Below are positions 22,839 through 31,724 of a DNA stretch of 64,000 nt, one piece after another. Below the pieces are notes generated by a model, which did not search any database, was not told the DNA's origin, and saw nothing but the letters and a program-made list of their open reading frames with translations. The stretch is from Micromonospora yangpuensis (GTDB taxonomy: Bacteria; Actinomycetota; Actinomycetes; Mycobacteriales; Micromonosporaceae). The number at the start of each line of letters is the position of its first letter. Positions within the stretch are counted from its first letter, which is position 1. The position numbers were made by a program, and so were the translations under genes. Where the stretch lies: positions 4,402,001 through 4,466,000 of the forward strand of contig NZ_FMIA01000002.1 in the NCBI RefSeq assembly GCF_900091615.1, in the 5' to 3' direction.

Positions 22839-22844
22839 TAGGGT
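22839..22844 (+). promoter_or_regulatory. -10 hexamer TAGGGT, leaderless geometry
   Basis: TAGGGT is followed by exactly six bases and the GTG start at 22851. No Shine-Dalgarno sequence is present. Confidence 0.45.
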
Positions 22845-22850
22845 CGACGG

Positions 22851-23567
22851 GTGACCACCGATCCGCTCCTGCTGACCGGAGCGGTGGCCGAGGCCACGGC
22901 CCGCCTGCTGGACACCGCAGCCACCTTCGACACCGCCGGCGTCACGGCCGGATCGGCGCTGCCCGGCTGGACCCGTGGCCACGTGCTGACCCACCTGGCC
23001 CGCAACGCCGACGGCTTCGTCAACCTGCTCACCGCCGCCCGCACCGGCCAACGCATCCCGATGTACGCCAGCGCGGCGAGCCGTACCGCCGACATCCAGG
23101 TCGGTGCCGCCCGACCGCCCGCCGCCCACCTCGACGACCTGCGCCGTAGCGCGGACCGGTTCACCGAGGCGGTCGCCGCGATGCCGGTACGGGCATGGGC
23201 GGCCACCGTCGAGACCCGGCGCGGCCCGTGGCCCGCCGCCCAGCTGGTCTGGGGGCGGCTGCGCGAGCTGGAGGTGCACCACGTCGACCTGGCGGCCGGC
23301 TACCGGCCGACCGACTGGACACCTGCCTTCGCCCACCGGCTCCTGCACGACGTGACCACCACCATGGCCGACCGGACGGACGTGCCGGCCATGGTCCTGC
23401 GCGTCGACGGCAGCCGGCACGAGCTGGCGCTCGGCGACCGCGCCGGGGCACCCACCGTGCGGGGCCCCGTCCACGACCTCGCCGCCTGGCTGATCGGCCG
23501 GTCCGGTGGCGACCTGCTCACCGTCGATCCCGACGGCCCGTTGCCCATCCCACCGGAATGGATCTGA
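22851..23567 (+). CDS. Mycothiol-dependent maleylpyruvate isomerase family protein
   Basis: A 238-residue protein of the DinB-like mycothiol-dependent superfamily. The N-terminal helical bundle has LPGWTRGHVLTHLARNADGF, containing the metal-binding His of the family. A second His lies in ELEVHHVDLAAGY. The C-terminal ~90 residues are the small sterol-carrier-like or MDMPI C domain. Family members use mycothiol as cofactor or act on its conjugates; the substrate is unknown. The downstream MBL-fold gene starts at or overlaps its end, so the two are co-transcribed and may work on related thiol adducts. Confidence 0.85.
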   Translation: MTTDPLLLTGAVAEATARLLDTAATFDTAGVTAGSALPGWTRGHVLTHLARNADGFVNLLTAARTGQRIPMYASAASRTADIQVGAARPPAAHLDDLRRSADRFTEAVAAMPVRAWAATVETRRGPWPAAQLVWGRLRELEVHHVDLAAGYRPTDWTPAFAHRLLHDVTTTMADRTDVPAMVLRVDGSRHELALGDRAGAPTVRGPVHDLAAWLIGRSGGDLLTVDPDGPLPIPPEWI

Positions 23568-23575
23568 AGAACACG

Positions 23576-24229
23576 ATGACCTACCGCGGAGACGTCACCG
23601 TCGGCGGCGCGCCGGCCGTACGCGAACTCGACCAGCTCACCATCACCAAGGTGGCGGTCGGGCCGATGGAGAACAACGCCTACCTGCTGCGCTGCCGGTC
23701 CACCGGTGAGCAGGCGCTGATCGACGCGGCGAACGAAGCGCCCCGACTGCTCGACCTGGTCGGCGACGCCGGGCTCGCCACCGTGGTCACCACCCACCAG
23801 CACATGGACCACTGGGTGGCCCTGGAGGAGGTGGTCGCCAAGACCGGCGCCCGGGCGCTGGCCCACGTCGACGACGCGGCCGGCCTGCCGATCCCCACCC
23901 AACCGCTCACCGACGGCGACACCGTCACCGTCGGTGACTGCACCCTGGAGGTCATCCACCTCGTCGGCCACACCCCCGGCTCGATCGCGCTGCTCTACCG
24001 CGACCCGGCCGGCAGCCCGCACCTGTTCACCGGGGACTCACTTTTTCCCGGTGGCGTGGGCAACACCGACCGGGACCCGGAGCGTTTCGGCAGCCTCATC
24101 GACGACGTCGAGCAGAAGCTCTTCGCCCGGCTGCCGGACGAGACCTGGTTCTATCCCGGGCACGGCCGGGACAGCACGATCGGCGCGGAGCGGCCCTCGC
24201 TGCCGCAGTGGCGTACCCGGGGCTGGTGA
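23576..24229 (+). CDS. MBL-fold metallo-hydrolase (glyoxalase II-like)
   Basis: A 217-residue hydrolase. Zinc ligands are intact: TTHQHMDH (HxHxDH), GHTPGS, GDSLFPG and the C-terminal YPGHGRDS. I chose the ATG at 23576 because GAAG lies seven bases upstream; an ATG at 23558 would overlap the previous gene. It follows the mycothiol-dependent enzyme gene as an operon, so a role in hydrolysing a mycothiol thioester or similar adduct is plausible but inferred. Confidence 0.85.
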   Translation: MTYRGDVTVGGAPAVRELDQLTITKVAVGPMENNAYLLRCRSTGEQALIDAANEAPRLLDLVGDAGLATVVTTHQHMDHWVALEEVVAKTGARALAHVDDAAGLPIPTQPLTDGDTVTVGDCTLEVIHLVGHTPGSIALLYRDPAGSPHLFTGDSLFPGGVGNTDRDPERFGSLIDDVEQKLFARLPDETWFYPGHGRDSTIGAERPSLPQWRTRGW

Positions 24230-24269
24230 CCCGGGTCGGTGCGCCGGGTGCCGCCCGGCGCACCACCGG

Positions 24270-24959
24270 TCAGCCGCCCCGCAGCACCTGCACCCGGCGC
24301 ACCGGCGAGTCGACGAACGGTTCGGTGGTCGGTACCGAGTAGCTGGCGACCACCGACAACCGGTGCGGTGGCAGCTCGCCACGGCCGGGATCGCCGACCA
24401 GCACCTCGACCCCGGCGGCGGAGATCCGGTCCAGGAAGGCCAGCATCCGGGCGGTCATCGCCGGGGTGTAGAAGACGTCCCCGGCCACCAGCAGGTCCGC
24501 CGCCGGTCGGGGTGCGTCCAGCAGGTCACCGCTGCTGGTCACGACGGTGACCCCGTTGGCCCGGGCGTTGACGGTCGCGGCAGCCAGCGCGTACGGGTCG
24601 ATGTCGTTGGCCTCGACCCGCTCGGCCCCGGCCAGGGCGGCGGCGATGGCGACCAGCCCGGAGCCCGTGGCCAGGTCCAGCACCCGACGCCCGGCGACCA
24701 GCTCGGGGTGGTCGAGCAGGTGGCGGGCCAGGGCCTGACCGCCGGCCCAGGCCGAGGCCCAGTACGGCGCCGGCAGCGCGTTGCCGGCACTGGCCTCCAT
24801 CCGGGCCCACCAGACGATCGCGTCCTCGGCCAGGTGTAGTCGCACCTCCGGCACGAACGGGGTGGGCATCAGCCGGAGCCGGTCCATGCCCGCACCGGGC
24901 ACACCGATCTCGTTTTCCAGCTCCGTCAGTGCGGCACCTGTTCTCACCGGGGCAAGCAT
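24270..24959 (-). CDS. Class I SAM-dependent methyltransferase
   Basis: A 229-residue methyltransferase. The SAM-binding motif I is [20 protein letters not shown], followed by acidic motif [12 protein letters not shown] and the post-motif [10 protein letters not shown]. The arrangement resembles the PrmA, ETFB or nicotinamide N-methyltransferase-like group that methylates proteins or small amines, with VAGDVFY in place of NPPY. The substrate is not evident. It converges with the MBL gene and lies alone. Confidence 0.75.
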   Translation of the reverse strand: MLAPVRTGAALTELENEIGVPGAGMDRLRLMPTPFVPEVRLHLAEDAIVWWARMEASAGNALPAPYWASAWAGGQALARHLLDHPELVAGRRVLDLATGSGLVAIAAALAGAERVEANDIDPYALAAATVNARANGVTVVTSSGDLLDAPRPAADLLVAGDVFYTPAMTARMLAFLDRISAAGVEVLVGDPGRGELPPHRLSVVASYSVPTTEPFVDSPVRRVQVLRGG

Positions 24960-25118
24960 GCCCCACCGGAGGGCCGGCCGGAGGCAGATCCCCCTTCGTC
25001 GGCGCGGCCTGCGGCACTTCGGCCAGCGAATCGGGCCTCGGCCGGCTACTGTTCGGGGTGGAACAGGCGATCATCGACCAATGGCCGGTGGTCAGCCGCA
25101 GGAAACAGGGAGAGATGC

Positions 25119-25322
25119 ATGGCAACCGGCACGGTCAAGTGGTTCAACTCGGAAAAGGGCTTCGGCTTCATCGAGCAGGACGGCGGAGGCCCCGACGTCT
25201 TCGTGCACTACTCGGCGATCGCTTCGAGCGGCTACCGGGAACTGCATGAGGCGCAGAAGGTCGAGTTCGAGGTGACCCAGGGGCAGAAGGGTCCGCAGGC
25301 GGACAACGTCCGTCCGCTGTAA
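25119..25322 (+). CDS. Cold-shock protein, CspA family
   Basis: A 67-residue single cold-shock domain. RNP1 KGFGFIEQD and RNP2 DVFVHYSAI are intact, so it should bind single-stranded nucleic acid as an RNA chaperone. The ATG at 25119 is preceded by GGGAG. Length is exactly that of actinobacterial CspA proteins. Confidence 0.95.
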   Translation: MATGTVKWFNSEKGFGFIEQDGGGPDVFVHYSAIASSGYRELHEAQKVEFEVTQGQKGPQADNVRPL

Positions 25323-25537
25323 GTCTGTGTGCCGGTGGCGGCGGCCGGGTTCCGACCGTCGCCACGGCTCGGACTCGCCGCCGGCACCCGGCTCAGGTCA
25401 CGTCACCGCCCGGGTGACGATCGCGACAAACCCGTAGTCGCCGCTGACGCACAGCCGCAGCGGCCATCGCGCAACGGGTGTTGCGCAATGCTCGCTGCCG
25501 ACTGCGCCCGACCGTGGTCACCCGGTCGGCCGTGGTG

Positions 25538-26398
25538 TCACGCCATCCGGCGGTCGATCTCGTCGGCGACCTGGGTGACCAGGCTCGACGGGAGCAGCGC
25601 GGCGAGCTTCTCGGGGGTCAGCCCGGCGAGGACGCCGGCGATCACCGCCTGCTCGTTGACTGCCTGCCTGGGCAGTTGGCTGACCTGCGCCACGAGCGCG
25701 TCCAGCCGCAACATCGTGTAGTCCAGCTTGGCGACCATGCTGTTGGCTGCCTCAGCGCCACCCGGCCCGTCCGGGTCGACCTTGCGCCCCATGCTCGTAC
25801 CGCCGTAGAACATCCCGAGGTAGACGTTGTGGATCTCGTTCTCGGCCTGCTCGCTCATGTCTTCCTCCAGTAGTCCGATGCTGGTCAGGTAGCGGCGGAA
25901 CAGCGGGGTCTGGTCCCGCCCCGCCTTCGTGGCGTCCCGGAAGAAACTGACGTGGGTGTGCCAGAGATGGGAGTTGTCGCCGGTGGTACGCCGGCCCAGC
26001 CGGTCCCACCGCCGCACGACCCGCCCGTCCGGGGAGTAGATGATTTCGCGGATGTCGCGGGTGTCGGCCGCGCCGGCAACGCACTGGGAGACGCACCAGA
26101 CCGAGAAACTTCGCAGGTCATGGGTACGTCCGCGGGACGTGACGCGGAACATGCCGACGTCCAGCGCCGAGGCGTCGAGGGTCAGGCCGTTGCGGTCGCG
26201 CGTCGACTCGACCACCGAGTAGTCGTTGGTCACCACCCGGTCCGAGCCACAGTGGTAGCCACCCCGGTGGTTGGCGTCGCCGACGATACCGACCTCGTTG
26301 GGCTCCAGGTCGTCGTCCCGAACCCGGTCCGGATCGGTGTTGAGATGTCGTAGCAGCAGGCTGCGCACAGCCAGCAGATTCGCCGGTGCCCGAGTCAT
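25538..26398 (-). CDS. Hypothetical protein resembling an LAS/M15-type peptidase
   Basis: A 286-residue protein without signal peptide. The N-terminal ~170 residues have GYHCGSD, LDASALDVGMF and HLWHTHVSFF. The Asp in ALDV and the final HxH recall the zinc site of LAS/M15 carboxypeptidases and phage lysins, though the residues are spaced unusually. The last ~100 residues form an acidic helical region with possible coiled coil. Similar proteins occur in actinomycete genomes and phages, so a prophage-derived or tail-associated origin is possible. Catalytic activity is a guess. Confidence 0.5.
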   Translation of the reverse strand: MTRAPANLLAVRSLLLRHLNTDPDRVRDDDLEPNEVGIVGDANHRGGYHCGSDRVVTNDYSVVESTRDRNGLTLDASALDVGMFRVTSRGRTHDLRSFSVWCVSQCVAGAADTRDIREIIYSPDGRVVRRWDRLGRRTTGDNSHLWHTHVSFFRDATKAGRDQTPLFRRYLTSIGLLEEDMSEQAENEIHNVYLGMFYGGTSMGRKVDPDGPGGAEAANSMVAKLDYTMLRLDALVAQVSQLPRQAVNEQAVIAGVLAGLTPEKLAALLPSSLVTQVADEIDRRMA

Positions 26399-26533
26399 CG
26401 ATTACCTCCTCTGGTGCGGCCGGAGCGGCACGGGGAACCACCCCTGGCCACCGTGGAGCTCCGGTACGGATGCCCGATCAGGATCATCAGGCGATGACCC
26501 AAAGTTACTTACGGGCATCGAAAGGTAACAACG

Positions 26534-27169
26534 TCAAATGTCCGTTTTTCTCACCGAAGCACCCCGCGAGTCCCGCTCACGAACCACCGCACCCTGATCC
26601 GCACCGGAAGCGGGCTGAGCTGGGATTATCTCGGACACTCGCGAGGGTGCCCGGCCGCTGCGGCCACGCCGGGCGGCATCCCGCTGCGCCCGTAGACCAT
26701 CCGCCACGGCGGCCAGGAAACGACTCACCACTACCAACTCATCGTCACTCAAGGTAGCCATAGCCGCGTCTGCGGCGGTGTCCAGCGGCCGGCGGAACTC
26801 CTCGGCGAGGCTGGTCCCCTGCACCGCGTCACGCAGCAGCAGCCGTCGCCGGTCGGCGCCGTCGCGGTCGCGGCGCAGGTGTCCGGCCCGTTCCAGCCGG
26901 TCGAGCAGGGCCGTCACCGACCCCGGGGAGAGGTCCAGATGGTCGGCGAGACGGCCGGGGGTGAGCGGATCGGCGGCCGATTCGGCGTCCCGGACCGCGA
27001 TCAACGCCCGCAGATCGGTGTCGACGAGGCCGTGCAGCTGGGCGAAGGCAGCCCCGGCCTGCTGCCCGTGGGTCAGCAGCCGGCGCAGACCGGCCACGGC
27101 CTCGCCGGTGAGCCGCGCCCGGGCCGCGCCCTGCGACGGACGGCTGCCGGACGCTGCCACCCTGGCCAC
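26534..27169 (-). CDS. MarR-family regulator (copy 1)
   Basis: A 211-residue winged-helix repressor. The DNA-binding segment is TPGRLADHLDLSPGSVTALL followed by DRLERAGHLRRDRDGADRRR, typical of MarR. A long C-terminal extension after residue ~165 is Arg-rich and unlike the second copy. The GTG at 27169 is the longest start; a GTG three codons in is possible. It lies 153 bp downstream of a second MarR gene with about 50% identical DNA-binding helices, suggesting local duplication. Confidence 0.8.
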   Translation of the reverse strand: MARVAASGSRPSQGAARARLTGEAVAGLRRLLTHGQQAGAAFAQLHGLVDTDLRALIAVRDAESAADPLTPGRLADHLDLSPGSVTALLDRLERAGHLRRDRDGADRRRLLLRDAVQGTSLAEEFRRPLDTAADAAMATLSDDELVVVSRFLAAVADGLRAQRDAARRGRSGRAPSRVSEIIPAQPASGADQGAVVRERDSRGASVRKTDI

Positions 27170-27322
27170 CTCCGGGTGACGTCGGACCCCTCACGGGCAT
27201 GGCATCCAGCATAAAACCGGCAACGCGGATTCCGGTCTCTTCCCGGCCGCGCCACGGCGCGCAATTGCCCGGCCGCCTGCTGCCGAGCGAGTCGACCGGG
27301 CGCCCGGCCAGCGGTGGGCCGG

Positions 27323-27838
27323 TCAACCGGTGCGGTGGCGGGGCTGCTCCGGTCGGGCGGTGCGCACCGAGTCGCGGTGCTCGGCCATCGAGGTCACCAT
27401 CGCGGCCAGGAACCGGTGCACCACCTCCAGCTCGGCGTCACTGAAGGCGTCCATCACCTGGTCGGTGCGGCGGCCCAGCGGACGGAAGAAGTCCATGGCC
27501 AGGGCGGCACCCCGGTCGGCGTACCGGAGGAAGACCTTGCGGCGGTCGGCGGTGTCCCGGTCCCGGCGGACGTGACCGCCCCGCTCCAACCGGTCGACCA
27601 GGGCGGTCACCGAGCCCGAGGAGAGGTTGAGGTGCTCACCCAGGCGACCCGGGGTGATCGGGTCGTCGGCCAGCTCGGCGTCCATCACGGCGAGCAGGGC
27701 CTGCAGGTCGGTGGCGTTGAGGCCGTGCAGGTTGGCGAAGGCGTGCCCGACGTGCTGGGCGTCACCGCTGTAGCGCCGCAGGTCGGCCGCGATCTCCGCG
27801 ACGAGGTGCGCCCGCCGGGTGTCCCTGCGCCGGTACAT
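27323..27838 (-). CDS. MarR-family regulator (copy 2), divergent to MMPL pump
   Basis: A 171-residue winged-helix protein counted from the ATG at 27838; an in-frame GTG at 27853 has a better-spaced GAGGGGG and could be the true start. The helix-turn-helix is TPGRLGEHLNLSSGSVTALV with wing DRDTADRRK. It diverges from the MMPL transporter gene across 135 bp that contain a MarR-type palindrome, so it is probably a ligand-responsive repressor of the pump and itself. Confidence 0.85.
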   Translation of the reverse strand: MYRRRDTRRAHLVAEIAADLRRYSGDAQHVGHAFANLHGLNATDLQALLAVMDAELADDPITPGRLGEHLNLSSGSVTALVDRLERGGHVRRDRDTADRRKVFLRYADRGAALAMDFFRPLGRRTDQVMDAFSDAELEVVHRFLAAMVTSMAEHRDSVRTARPEQPRHRTG

Positions 27839-27909
27839 GCCGTGCCCTGCCACGTCCGTCACCCCCTCGCCGCGGGTTGCAGCATAACTCAACTGCCGAT
27901 AATCTCGCC

Positions 27910-27919
27910 TATCAAGATA
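27910..27919. promoter_or_regulatory. MarR-type operator TATCAAGATA
   Basis: A palindrome TATC-AA-GATA in the AT-rich centre of the MarR/MMPL divergent region. The core ATCAAGAT is common among MarR-family sites. Confidence 0.45.
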
Positions 27920-27973
27920 TTCGACTGTCGGGAGATGCCAGGTGGCCTCCTGCGAGAGACCTTGAGGCATTGG

Positions 27974-30145
27974 ATGTCCGTGTTCACCCGCGTCGTGCGC
28001 GGCCGGTTGGCCGCCTGGCTCACCGTGGCCGCCGCGATCGCTCTCGGCGCGGCCGTCTTCGCGCTGCCCACGCCCGACAACCCGGCCCCGGTCTCCTCGA
28101 CCGGGCTCTCCACCCAGTGGCAGTCCACCCAGGTCCAGCGCCTCCAGGACGAGTTGCCCTCGCGCGACGTCCAACCGGCGATCGTCGTGGTCAGCCGCGC
28201 CGACCGCGCCGCGCTCACCGAGGAAGACCGCGCGGCGGTAGCCGGCACCACCGACCCGCTGAACTCCTTCGCCGTCGGCGGCCGGACCAGCTCACCCCAG
28301 TTCTCCCCGGACGGCACGGTCGCCCTGGTCGCCGTGCCGTTGTCCACCAGCGGCGGCCAGGAGCAGGTCGCCGACACCGTCAAGGAGCTACGGGCCGGCC
28401 TGACCGGACTGCCCGACGTCCTCACCGTCGAGGTGACCGGTCCCCCGGCGTTCACCACCGACCTCACCAACGTCTTCGAGGGTGCGGACACCACCCTGCT
28501 GGCCTTCACCGCCGCCGTGGTCGCCCTGCTCCTGCTGGTCACCTACCGCAGCCCGTTCCTGTGGATCGTGCCGCTGCTGGTGGTGGCGGCGACCGAGCAG
28601 CTCACCCTGCGGGCCATCGAGACCATCGTGCCGGCCGTCGGGATCCACTTCGCCGGTGGCGCCGTCACCGGCATCGCCAGCGTCCTGGTCTTCGGCGCCG
28701 CCACCAACTACGCCCTGCTGCTGATCGCCCGCTACCGGGAGGAGCTGCGCCGCGAGGAGGACCGCTTCGTCGCCATGCGCGCGGCGCTGCGCCGCACCGC
28801 CGAGCCGATCCTCGCCAGCGGCTCCACCGTCGTGCTCGGCGTGCTCACCCTGCTGCTGTCCGAGCAGGAAACCAACCGGGCCCTGGCGGTGGCCTGCGCC
28901 ACCGGTGTCGTCTTCGCCATGGCGTCGGCGTTGTTCGTCCTCCCCGCCGCACTGGTGATCTTCGGCCGGGGGCTGTTCTGGCCCTTCGTGCCCCGCGTCG
29001 GCGGACCAGCCCGCGAGGGTCGGCTCTGGGGCCGGCTCGGCGCGCTCGTGGAGCGCCGCCCGGTCCCGGTGGCGCTGCTGGCCACCCTGCTCCTGGCCGG
29101 CCTCGCCCTGGGCGGCCTCGGCATCCGCACCGGCCTGTCCGAGACCGAGCAGTTCCGGGTCAAACCGGAGGCGGTCGCCGGCGCGGAAACCCTCGCGCGG
29201 GCCTTCCCGGCCGGGACGACCCAACCCGTCACCGTCCTGACCACCCCCGCGGCGGCGCAGGCCGTCACCGCCACCGCCGCCGAGGTGGACGGGGTGGCCT
29301 CCGCCCGCCCCGGCGACGCGGGCGACACCGTCGCCCAGATCGACGTGGTGATCGAGGCCGAGCCGGGCACCGCCGCCTCCGACCGGACCATCGAGGCGCT
29401 GCGCGACGCCGTCGCCGCCGTACCCGGCTCCGCGCCACCGGCGGTCGAGGGCGCCGGGAGCTTCGACGGCGCCCTGGTCGGCGGCACCGTCGCCGCCACC
29501 TACGACTCCGCCCAGGCCGACCGCAAGGACCTGCAGCTCATCCTGCCGCTGATCCTGCTCCTGGTCGGCAGCGTCCTGGTGCTGCTCCTGCGCGGCATCG
29601 TCGCCCCCATCCTGCTGGTGCTCACCGTCATCGCGTCCTTCTTCGCCAGCATCGGCGCGGGCTGGCTGCTCTTCGACCACGTGCTCGGCTTCCCCGCCCT
29701 CGACAGCGGGGTGCTCCTGCTGGGCTTCGTGTTCCTGGTCGCCCTCGGCGTGGACTACAACATCTTCCTGGTCACCCGGGCCCGGGAGGATGCCCGGCGC
29801 ACCGGCACCCGCGCCGGCATGCTCTCCGCGCTCCGGGTCACCGGCGGGGTCATCACCAGCGCCGGCGTGCTGCTCGCCGCGGTCTTCGCCGTCCTCGGCG
29901 TACTGCCGCTGCTCACGCTCACCCAGATCGGGATCATCGTCTGCATCGGCGTCCTGCTCGACACGCTGCTGGTCCGCACCGTGCTCGTACCGGCGCTGGT
30001 GTTCCTGCTCGGTGACCGCTTCTGGTGGCCGGGCCGGATCAACCGCACCGCCTCGGCAGCGCACCCGGCTGACGAGCCGGGCCCACCAGCCAACCGGCCC
30101 GACCAGACAGCCGGTGCGCCGGCGCCGGTGACCAGCCGGGATTGA
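27974..30145 (+). CDS. MMPL-family RND-type transporter
   Basis: A 723-residue inner-membrane exporter with two repeats, each of one helix, a large extracytoplasmic loop and five helices. The first helix is at about residues 14-32 and the first helix cluster near 170-340. The second repeat begins near 360 and its helix cluster near 515-690 contains FLVALGVDYNIFLVTRAREDA, with the conserved GxDYxxFL motif; the first copy has FGAATNYALLLIARYREE. GAGG lies upstream of the ATG at 27974. Members export lipids, siderophores or drugs. Control by the divergent MarR gene suggests drug or metabolite efflux. Confidence 0.9.
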   Translation: MSVFTRVVRGRLAAWLTVAAAIALGAAVFALPTPDNPAPVSSTGLSTQWQSTQVQRLQDELPSRDVQPAIVVVSRADRAALTEEDRAAVAGTTDPLNSFAVGGRTSSPQFSPDGTVALVAVPLSTSGGQEQVADTVKELRAGLTGLPDVLTVEVTGPPAFTTDLTNVFEGADTTLLAFTAAVVALLLLVTYRSPFLWIVPLLVVAATEQLTLRAIETIVPAVGIHFAGGAVTGIASVLVFGAATNYALLLIARYREELRREEDRFVAMRAALRRTAEPILASGSTVVLGVLTLLLSEQETNRALAVACATGVVFAMASALFVLPAALVIFGRGLFWPFVPRVGGPAREGRLWGRLGALVERRPVPVALLATLLLAGLALGGLGIRTGLSETEQFRVKPEAVAGAETLARAFPAGTTQPVTVLTTPAAAQAVTATAAEVDGVASARPGDAGDTVAQIDVVIEAEPGTAASDRTIEALRDAVAAVPGSAPPAVEGAGSFDGALVGGTVAATYDSAQADRKDLQLILPLILLLVGSVLVLLLRGIVAPILLVLTVIASFFASIGAGWLLFDHVLGFPALDSGVLLLGFVFLVALGVDYNIFLVTRAREDARRTGTRAGMLSALRVTGGVITSAGVLLAAVFAVLGVLPLLTLTQIGIIVCIGVLLDTLLVRTVLVPALVFLLGDRFWWPGRINRTASAAHPADEPGPPANRPDQTAGAPAPVTSRD

Positions 30146-30176
30146 CCGGACGACCACCGTGGGGCGGGGACGGACC

Positions 30177-31592
30177 TCATCCGGCCCCGCCCCGCTCCCT
30201 CTCCCCCTGCCGGGCGGCGTCCTCGGCACCGACAGCCAGCTGCCGCGGCGGCGTCGGGCCCGGGGTGAGCCGCGCGCGGGTCGCCCAGGCGACCATGAAC
30301 ACCGCCGGCCACGCCGCCCCGAGCAGGACCGCCGTCGCCGTGCCGCTGGCCGTACTGACCCCCAGGTACAGGCGGGCCAGCCCGATGCCGACCACGCCGG
30401 CCACCGCCGCGGTCCAGACCGCCACCGCCACCGGCCACCGGGTGCCCCGGGCCAGCAACCAGGCCAACGTGCACAGGCTCGCGGTCGTCACCGCGCCCTG
30501 GGTCGGAAACCACAGCTCCGCCCCGTCCGCACCGATGGTGTCGGTGGCCACCGCCAGGACCAGCAGCGGCACGAACGCCCCGACGGTGCCCAGGAGCCCG
30601 AGCAGATCCGCCCGCCACGTCCGGTGCCGCCAGGCCAGCACCGCGGCCACCAACGCCACCACCACGATCAGGTACGACCCCCGCAGCACCGACACCACCA
30701 GCATCGTCACGTCGACCGCCCCCGGGGTCCGCCGCTGGGCGAACCAGGCGGCGATCGCACCGTCGACCAGCGCCAGCCCGCTGTTGCGGACCACCACCCC
30801 GAGCAGCCAGGTCACGGCGAACCCGGCGGCCACGACCAGCGCCAGCCCGGCGGTCAGGTTCAACAGGAACGTCCAGACCGGCCCGACCCGCATGGCGACC
30901 AGGAAGAACAACACCCCGTACCGGTCCCGCAGCCAACGCACCGGGGGCAGCGCCACGGCCCGGGACAACAGGGCCCGCGCCGGATCGGGATTGCGCCCCA
31001 GCCACCGGCCGGTCAACACCACCGCCACCAGGCAGACCACCAACAGCAGCAACGCACCGGTGGCCTGCCCCAGCAGCCGGGACACCGTCTCGTAGGACTC
31101 CCCGGCCAGATACCCCACCAGCACCGACCCGCCCACCCAGGTCAGCACGCCACCGACGTTCCAGGGCAGGAACCGCCGGTACGGCATGCCGGAGGCGCCC
31201 GCCAGGCGGGGCACCAGGGTACGGGCGAAGGCCAGCCACCGGGCCCCGAAGATGCCGCGCCCACCCAGCCGGCCCAGCATCGCGTCCGCCCGGTCCCACC
31301 GGGCCGCCCCGACCCGGGTGCCCAGCCCGCTGGCCCGCAGCCTCGGTCCGTACCGGCGACCGGAGCGGAAGGCCAGCGTGTCACCGGTCACCGCTGCGAC
31401 AATCATCACCAACAGCGCCGGCCCCAGCCGCAGCGTGCCGGCGTAGGTGAGGAAACCGACAAGCAGCAGCGTCGCCTCGGCCGGCACCAACAAACCGAAG
31501 ATCACCGCGGTCTCCCCGGCCACCAACACCGCGGCGATCACGTAGATCGCCAGGGACGGCAGTCCCTGCAGGGAATTCAGCAGATCGTGCAC
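30177..31592 (-). CDS. DedA-PAP2 fusion membrane protein
   Basis: A 471-residue polytopic membrane protein. Residues 1-190 are a DedA/SNARE-associated domain (VPAEATLLLVGFL, GDTLAFRSGRRYG, RTLVPRLAGASGMPYRRFL), a family of phospholipid scramblase-like proteins. The remainder has the six-helix layout of PAP2 phosphatases, but the active-site motifs are altered: the usual PSGH is PTQGA near residue 359, and the usual SRxYLGVHxxxD is ARLYLGVSTASG near 405. Both catalytic His are missing, so phosphatase activity is doubtful. DedA-PAP2 fusions are known; loss of these residues is notable. Confidence 0.8.
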   Translation of the reverse strand: MHDLLNSLQGLPSLAIYVIAAVLVAGETAVIFGLLVPAEATLLLVGFLTYAGTLRLGPALLVMIVAAVTGDTLAFRSGRRYGPRLRASGLGTRVGAARWDRADAMLGRLGGRGIFGARWLAFARTLVPRLAGASGMPYRRFLPWNVGGVLTWVGGSVLVGYLAGESYETVSRLLGQATGALLLLVVCLVAVVLTGRWLGRNPDPARALLSRAVALPPVRWLRDRYGVLFFLVAMRVGPVWTFLLNLTAGLALVVAAGFAVTWLLGVVVRNSGLALVDGAIAAWFAQRRTPGAVDVTMLVVSVLRGSYLIVVVALVAAVLAWRHRTWRADLLGLLGTVGAFVPLLVLAVATDTIGADGAELWFPTQGAVTTASLCTLAWLLARGTRWPVAVAVWTAAVAGVVGIGLARLYLGVSTASGTATAVLLGAAWPAVFMVAWATRARLTPGPTPPRQLAVGAEDAARQGERERGGAG

Positions 31593-31724
31593 GACGGCTT
31601 CCGCATCACGCGGCCAGCATGCCAGCCGCCGTACCGATGACGGCAGGAGTTACGACAGAGATCCGGGGGAACCGGGGGTGACCCCGATTCGGCCCCGGAA
31701 CCGAGCAGGCGGGAGGATGGACCC

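Noticed and set aside
28388..30229. A 613-codon frame antisense to the MMPL transporter
   Set aside because: Its composition is Gly/Gln/His-rich with no motif, while the sense strand has transmembrane helices and MMPL motifs.
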